From positions 73,147-115,043 of the forward strand of contig JAOZFI010000039.1 of assembly GCA_027491395.1 (NCBI GenBank): 41,897 bases of DNA. The letters run 5' to 3'. This DNA is from Thermoproteota archaeon (lineage in GTDB: Archaea > Korarchaeota > Korarchaeia > Korarchaeales > Korarchaeaceae). The translations under genes were made by a program, and so were the position numbers. The notes below the pieces were generated by a model. It saw only the letters and a program-made list of their open reading frames with translations. It made no database searches and was not told the DNA's origin. Of the stretch, positions 37,837 through 41,897 are shown piece after piece; the first letter of the stretch is position 1, and each line of letters begins with the position of its first letter.

Positions 37837-38871
37837 ATGGTCGATGTGGATCCCCTAGACGAGCTCGAGGTAGAGGTGGACATAAGACTCATCAAGGATG
37901 GGAAAGTCATACTCGACGGGAGGATAGCAGATCTCTTAAGGGCCGTTTCTAGGACGGGATCCCTTCTCGCGGCCGCGAAGCTCATCGAAATCCCTTATTC
38001 GAAGGCATGGAGGGCCATCACTTCATTGGAGAGGAGGCTCGGGAGGAGTGTCATAGCTCCCAAAAGGGGAGGGAAGTACGGAGGAGGAACGACCCTGACG
38101 GATGACGGCAAGAGACTACTTTCGATCTATGAGAAAGCAGAGAAGGAGATGGGAGTGGTCCGAAAATCCGTCGAGAAGGCGATCGAAAGACCGGATCTCC
38201 TCATAGCTGGAAGCCACGATCTATTGCTGGAGAGGGCTGTCAGTAAGTTGAGTGGGGCTATTGAGGTCCACTGGATAGGCTCCTACGGGGGCCTCCTGTC
38301 CATGATGATGGGCGACGCTGATGTATCCGGCATCCACCTGCTGGACGAAACAAGCGGACGATACAACGAGCCCATCGTCAGGAGACTTTTCCCAACTGGT
38401 GGGGTATCCCTCCTCAGGGGATACAGCAGGGAAGTTGGATGGGCCATGAGGAGGGACATGGATTTCGATCGTACGGATCTCCTCAGTGGAAAGGTGGTCT
38501 TGGCCAACAGGAACAGAGGGTCCGGTACTAGATTGCTCCTCGACAGCATACTATCCAAATTGGCCGAGGATGAGGATGTAGATCCTAGGGAGTTGAAGAG
38601 CAGGGTGAAAGGGTATAACGAGGGGTTCTTCACGCACACAGATGCCTGCAGGGCGGTCGCCGAGGGAAGGGCGGATATAACCCTCACCATCAGACCCGTG
38701 GCTGAGATTTACGGCCTGAAGTTCGTGCCGATTGGATGGGAGAGGTACGACTTAGTCGTGAGCGAGAGGATAAAGGAGGACATGCTGGCATCTCTACTAG
38801 ATGCAATAAGGAGGGAAAGACCACCTGCGGGTTATAGGGTGGAGGATGACCTAGGAGAGAGGATCTTCTAG
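37837..38871 (+). CDS. ModE-type HTH regulator fused to a periplasmic-binding-like (PBP) sensor domain
   Basis: 344 residues. The ATG is inside GAGGAGATG, just after the ribosome site. N-terminal winged helix (about 14-100) is ModE-like: Gly-Arg-Ile-Ala-Asp-Leu-Leu-Arg-Ala-Val, Thr-Gly-Ser-Leu-Leu-Ala-Ala-Ala-Lys, Tyr-Ser-Lys-Ala-Trp-Arg-Ala-Ile. From about 125 it is a type II periplasmic-binding domain (PF12727-type), with Ala-Gly-Ser-His-Asp, Asn-Arg-Asn-Arg-Gly-Ser-Gly-Thr-Arg and Gly-Arg-Ala-Asp-Ile-Thr-Leu. Such fusions sense molybdate or tungstate in related proteins. It converges with a molybdopterin oxidoreductase operon, fitting a metal-dependent regulator. Confidence 0.87.
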   Translation: MVDVDPLDELEVEVDIRLIKDGKVILDGRIADLLRAVSRTGSLLAAAKLIEIPYSKAWRAITSLERRLGRSVIAPKRGGKYGGGTTLTDDGKRLLSIYEKAEKEMGVVRKSVEKAIERPDLLIAGSHDLLLERAVSKLSGAIEVHWIGSYGGLLSMMMGDADVSGIHLLDETSGRYNEPIVRRLFPTGGVSLLRGYSREVGWAMRRDMDFDRTDLLSGKVVLANRNRGSGTRLLLDSILSKLAEDEDVDPRELKSRVKGYNEGFFTHTDACRAVAEGRADITLTIRPVAEIYGLKFVPIGWERYDLVVSERIKEDMLASLLDAIRRERPPAGYRVEDDLGERIF

Positions 38872-38952
38872 CTTGATTCTTCTTATCCTTCTTTTCTAGA
38901 CCTTAGAAAAGTGAAGATGAGGGGAGAAAGAAAGTAGGAGAGGAATGAGGGT

Positions 38953-39888
38953 TCACGGGGGCAGGAAGACCGTGTTGGCCCCTACCGCTAGTACCACGTA
39001 CCTGAGCAGCAACCCTCCTATGACGACCAGTATCCCTGCTATCACGGGCATGAGGCACCTAGCTCCTATCTTCTCCGTTTCCTTATGCTCTCCCATTATG
39101 TGCACGTACTCGAGCAGGAACGGGATGGCTAGACCCATCAGCACGACACCGACGATGAACATCAGTGACAGATCTCCGAAGAGAAGTCTGTTAACCGCTA
39201 GAGAAGCCTCGATGGGACCCTGAATCATCATTCCCATGTAGGTGAACAGGATGAGGAGTTCGATGGCTATGAGGGCAGAGTCCCACTTGGATAGCATCAC
39301 ACAGTACTCGTAGTGGTACTTCCTCTCAGCTGGCGGCGATCTTATCCCGACAGCCACGTTGGTCCACATCACGGCGACCACCCCTGTGGAGAGTGCTGAG
39401 GCCACGAAGAGAAGCGGTAAAGCCGGAGTGTGCCAGATCGGGATCTGCCTCACGATGCCTATCAATACTCCAGTGTAGTAGGTGACTAGGAAGCCGAACG
39501 CCGCGGCTAGGAAGCCCGTAATGTCAGCCACCTTCTCGCTCCCGTACCATGGAAGGAACTTGAACCAGTCGTTTATTGCGGTCACGTAGAGGGCACCTAA
39601 TATCATGAATATGGTGAGGATCATCGAGCCTATGGTTATCATGGAGCCGAAGTTGAGCTTGGGACTCATGAACACCAAGTAAAATCTCTCCGGTCTTCCC
39701 AAGTCGAGTATCAGGAACAGAGTACCTACTACAACGATTATCAGGGAGAGGAGAGCGGCCTTAGATGTCACCTTTATGTCGTTGGCCTTCTTGGCTAGGT
39801 AGTAGCTGGCGAGCATGCCACCGCCGCCCATACCTCCTAGGAAGAGGTATATGGCAATATACCAACCCCACGCATCTTGAAATATCAT
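38953..39888 (-). CDS. psrC: NrfD/PsrC-type membrane subunit of a sulfur-compound reductase
   Basis: 311 residues with eight to nine membrane helices. The start (Trp-Gly-Trp-Tyr-Ile-Ala-Ile-Tyr-Leu-Phe-Leu-Gly-Gly-Met-Gly-Gly-Gly) and Asp-Leu-Gly-Arg-Pro-Glu-Arg-Phe are family signatures for quinone-reactive NrfD/PsrC proteins. It would pass electrons between membrane quinone and the ferredoxin subunit. The gene follows that subunit by 13 bp. Symbol given for resemblance only. Confidence 0.9.
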   Translation of the reverse strand: MIFQDAWGWYIAIYLFLGGMGGGGMLASYYLAKKANDIKVTSKAALLSLIIVVVGTLFLILDLGRPERFYLVFMSPKLNFGSMITIGSMILTIFMILGALYVTAINDWFKFLPWYGSEKVADITGFLAAAFGFLVTYYTGVLIGIVRQIPIWHTPALPLLFVASALSTGVVAVMWTNVAVGIRSPPAERKYHYEYCVMLSKWDSALIAIELLILFTYMGMMIQGPIEASLAVNRLLFGDLSLMFIVGVVLMGLAIPFLLEYVHIMGEHKETEKIGARCLMPVIAGILVVIGGLLLRYVVLAVGANTVFLPP

Positions 39889-39901
39889 CTAACCACCTCC
39901 A

Positions 39902-40465
39902 TCACTCCTCCACAGCTCTCCTGATGTAGAACACCTTTGGTTCGGTGAGCAGATCAGGTCTGAGCTGCACAGCAACGCCGGACTTCGCTAACTTGTACAC
40001 CTCGCTGTTCGGATCCTCCAGGTCACCGAATATCCTTGCGTGACCGACGCAGGTCTCCACGCATGCTGGCTGCCTACCCTGAAGGACGCGGTTGTCGTAG
40101 CAGAAGGTGCACTTGTCGATGACACCCTTCCTCTCGTCCAAGTACCTAGCTAGGTATGGACAGGCCACTATGCAGTACTTGCAGCCTATGCATATCTCGT
40201 GATGCACCAAAACGACCCCATCCTCATTCTTGTAGCTCGCCCCGGTCGGACATACGGTGACGCACGGTGGGTTCTCACAGTGCATGCACAGCCTCGGGAC
40301 GAAGACCCTCGTGACATTAGGGAACTCGCCGAAGAAGAACTCTGGAACGTGGGTCCTGCGCCTGCCATCCCTCCACTCCGTGTCATTCTCCAGATCGCAG
40401 GCCGCTATACAGGCCCCGCAACCTATGCAGCTGCGGGTATCCATAACCATCGCGTACTTGGCCAT
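39902..40465 (-). CDS. psrB: four-cluster ferredoxin subunit (PsrB/NrfC/DmsB type)
   Basis: 187 residues with 16 cysteines in four groups: Cys13-x2-Cys-x2-Cys-x3-Cys; Cys-x2-Cys-x4-Cys-x3-Cys; Cys-x2-Cys-x2-Cys-x3-Cys; and Cys-x2-Cys-x11-Cys-x3-Cys. This gives four [4Fe-4S] clusters. The layout is that of electron-transfer subunits of polysulfide, thiosulfate, tetrathionate or DMSO reductases. It sits between the molybdopterin subunit (11-bp gap) and the membrane subunit. Confidence 0.93.
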   Translation of the reverse strand: MAKYAMVMDTRSCIGCGACIAACDLENDTEWRDGRRRTHVPEFFFGEFPNVTRVFVPRLCMHCENPPCVTVCPTGASYKNEDGVVLVHHEICIGCKYCIVACPYLARYLDERKGVIDKCTFCYDNRVLQGRQPACVETCVGHARIFGDLEDPNSEVYKLAKSGVAVQLRPDLLTEPKVFYIRRAVEE

Positions 40466-40476
40466 CCAACCACCTC

Positions 40477-41028
40477 CTACGCCTTCTCAACCCTCACAAG
40501 GATCTCCTGCATCAGGGCGTTGGGCAGCAGCTTGTACTGATCTTCGAATATCTTCCACATCCTGTTCATCGGTACTCCCCCTACCTTCTTGGCGTTCGTG
40601 AGCCTGTCACTCTCTATTCCCCATCCGGACACGGTGAACACGGTGTCGGGCCTGACTCCCTCGGTCACGAAGGCAACTGCGGTTGCAGACTTCCCTGTGG
40701 CCAAGCTGGTCACCTTAACTAAGTCACCATCCTTTATCCCCAGCTCAGCAGCTCTCTTAGCGTTTATCCAGAGGCTGTAGTGCCCCTTCCTAGCTATGGA
40801 AATCAGGAGATCGTTATCCGATGTGTGGGTGTGGCTCGTCACGGGACTCCTGCCGTAAGTCAGATAGAAGACGTTCCCGCTAGCCTTGTTAAATACCCTT
40901 GGTGGCACCCAATCCGGTAACGGATCCCAGTTGGGATTCTTTCCTGCCTTACTGGTGATTCCGAGGAGTTTCATGCTGTAAATCTCCACTTTACCTGTCG
41001 GCGTTTGCAAGGGCTTCTTGTAGGGCAT
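40477..41028 (-). CDS. C-terminal part of molybdopterin oxidoreductase (after in-frame TAG)
   Basis: From ATG 41028 this frame gives 183 residues: Thr-Pro-Thr-Gly-Lys-Val-Glu-Ile-Tyr-Ser, then the molybdopterin-dinucleotide-binding domain with Leu-Thr-Tyr-Gly-Arg-Ser-Pro, His-Thr-His-Thr-Ser-Asp-Asn and Gly-Ile-Lys-Asp-Gly-Asp-Leu-Val. It is in the same frame as the upstream piece; only TAG at 41044-41046 plus five codons separate them. It is the C-terminus of one catalytic subunit, not an independent gene. If not read through, this cofactor-binding domain is missing from the enzyme. Confidence 0.8.
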   Translation of the reverse strand: MPYKKPLQTPTGKVEIYSMKLLGITSKAGKNPNWDPLPDWVPPRVFNKASGNVFYLTYGRSPVTSHTHTSDNDLLISIARKGHYSLWINAKRAAELGIKDGDLVKVTSLATGKSATAVAFVTEGVRPDTVFTVSGWGIESDRLTNAKKVGGVPMNRMWKIFEDQYKLLPNALMQEILVRVEKA

Positions 41029-41043
41029 AGTACCTATGAGCTT

Positions 41044-41897
41044 CTACCTTGGCGTCAGGAGGACTACTCCCTTGCTCTGGAGCTCACCCAGATCGATCCC
41101 CTTGCCCTTCGCTTGCAGCTTCCTTATGCCAGCTATTCCCTCTGCTTCGTAAGCCTGCTGCAAAACTGGAGCCTTATCCTCACCCATACCTAGTATGACA
41201 GCTAGAGCGTGGAAGTACTTCTCCTTCATGCCCATTTTATCGGCAATTGAAACCGCTATATCTATCAGGGGCCTCGCGTCGTATATCGGATCGATAACCT
41301 TGAATGCTGAGTACATGGCCTTGTCAGGAGTGAAGGCCACCCCGAACAGTGGGTCATCTCTCTCCAAGTAAGTAGTATCTGGAAGTATGACATCGGCGTA
41401 CATGGCAGTATCGGTGGCCATGTTGTCCACGACTATCACATGCTCCAGCTTCTTGAAGGCTGCCTTTACCTTATCCTCGTCCGGAACTGTCCTTATCCAG
41501 TTCCCTCCCCATACCATCAAAGCCTTTATGGGGTAGGGCTTTCCGGTTAGAATGGCCTCTATGTACGCGAGGATGTGGGGCTGAGCTGTTGATACTATAA
41601 TGCCCTTTTCCTTCATCCACTGGACATCAACCCTGCTCTCCGGTAGTGGAGAGCTGGTTACGTTCCTTCCAACAGCATTGAACACCAACCCGCCAGGCTT
41701 GTCTATGTTGCCGACCATGGCGTTGAGTACTGCAGCCATTCTCCACGTCTGAACTGAATTCTCGTACTTGGGATCGTGCCATCCCGGATCTATCACCGCT
41801 GGCCTTATGGTACCGAACTCCCTGGCTACCTTCTCTATCAACTCGGCGGGTACGTCGCACACCTGAGAAGCCCACTGCGGTGAGTACTGCTCAAGCC
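41044..41897 (-). CDS. psrA: partial molybdopterin oxidoreductase catalytic subunit (PsrA/PhsA type), cut by the window edge and an in-frame TAG
   Basis: The frame is open to the window edge; visible translation begins Tyr-Ser-Pro-Gln-Trp-Ala, then Pro-Ala-Glu-Leu-Ile-Glu-Lys-Val-Ala. Conserved pieces include Arg-Met-Ala-Ala-Val-Leu-Asn-Ala, Trp-Gly-Gly-Asn-Trp, Ala-Asp-Val-Ile-Leu-Pro-Asp-Thr-Thr-Tyr-Leu-Glu-Arg. These are typical of polysulfide/thiosulfate/tetrathionate-reductase catalytic subunits. The frame ends at a TAG (41044-41046) in a linker just before the C-terminal cofactor domain. The N-terminal Fe-S and Mo-ligand regions lie beyond the window, so substrate cannot be read. Confidence 0.8.
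   Translation of the reverse strand, partial: LEQYSPQWASQVCDVPAELIEKVAREFGTIRPAVIDPGWHDPKYENSVQTWRMAAVLNAMVGNIDKPGGLVFNAVGRNVTSSPLPESRVDVQWMKEKGIIVSTAQPHILAYIEAILTGKPYPIKALMVWGGNWIRTVPDEDKVKAAFKKLEHVIVVDNMATDTAMYADVILPDTTYLERDDPLFGVAFTPDKAMYSAFKVIDPIYDARPLIDIAVSIADKMGMKEKYFHALAVILGMGEDKAPVLQQAYEAEGIAGIRKLQAKGKGIDLGELQSKGVVLLTPR

Noticed and set aside
40477-41028. separate small molybdopterin-binding gene
   Set aside because: Same frame as the upstream piece with only a TAG and five codons between; no ribosome site before ATG 41028, so it is the tail of one enzyme.

Overview
The window looks like chromosomal DNA of a thermophilic archaeon. Arginine is mostly AGG/AGA. Operon-leading genes have a TATA-like box about 25-27 bp before the start codon, often with no room for a leader, while internal operon genes have GGAGG/GGTGA-type ribosome sites and ATGA overlaps. 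Archaeal families present include AlaX, DUF763, a KaiC-like ATPase, an HTH-CBS regulator, family IV uracil-DNA glycosylase, an SDH-type membrane protease and a CTP:inositol-1-phosphate cytidylyltransferase/DIPP-synthase-like fusion. The last suggests hyperthermophily. A korarchaeal or other Thermoproteota-related lineage is my guess from style only; no rRNA or tRNA gene was seen to settle it.

Layout. 34-1894 (-): six tiny, overlapping genes for membrane-anchored, cysteine-containing secreted proteins, at least one pilin-like. 1963-3381 (-): a CARDB-type surface protein. 3490-7966 (+): AlaX, then a coupled PPP phosphatase / thioredoxin / CPBP protease group, an SDH-type membrane protease and a MIP18-family Fe-S protein. 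8019-10351: a saccharopine dehydrogenase-family enzyme converging on a thiamine-binding protein, and a membrane protein-ArsR pair with a palindrome over its predicted transcription start. 10451-12459 (+): KaiC-like ATPase, nuclease-HTH protein, PEBP protein. 12651-18991 (+): class III aminotransferase and a full branched-chain amino acid type ABC transporter (livJHMGF). 19093-19715: a decayed nucleotidyltransferase-HEPN pair.

19758-23792 (-) is a tightly coupled operon whose products can be read as Re-citrate synthase-like enzyme, two-subunit aconitase-like hydro-lyase and NAD-type isocitrate dehydrogenase, i.e. oxaloacetate plus acetyl-CoA to 2-oxoglutarate. A surface protein and a glutamine synthetase follow (23971-26940), so carbon skeleton and ammonia assimilation lie close together. 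27213-34092 holds DUF763, uracil-DNA glycosylase, NadE, a small membrane protein pair, VapBC, an HD phosphohydrolase, a small thioredoxin-fold protein and an RDD-SpoIIM fusion whose 5' end looks frameshifted. 34119-37794 has an HTH-CBS regulator divergent from a cystathionine gamma-synthase-like gene, with matching inverted repeats at both promoters, then the inositol-phosphate bifunctional enzyme with an extra C-terminal membrane domain.

The right end carries a ModE-type HTH with a periplasmic-binding-like sensor domain, convergent with a polysulfide/thiosulfate reductase-type operon (molybdopterin subunit, 16-Cys ferredoxin subunit, NrfD/PsrC membrane subunit). The molybdopterin subunit runs off the window edge and contains an in-frame TAG. 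In all, four reading-frame disruptions occur at three loci (the NTase-HEPN pair, the RDD-SpoIIM 5' end and the molybdopterin subunit), so draft-sequence error has to be weighed against real decay or recoding. No CRISPR array, insertion sequence, rRNA or tRNA was recognised.
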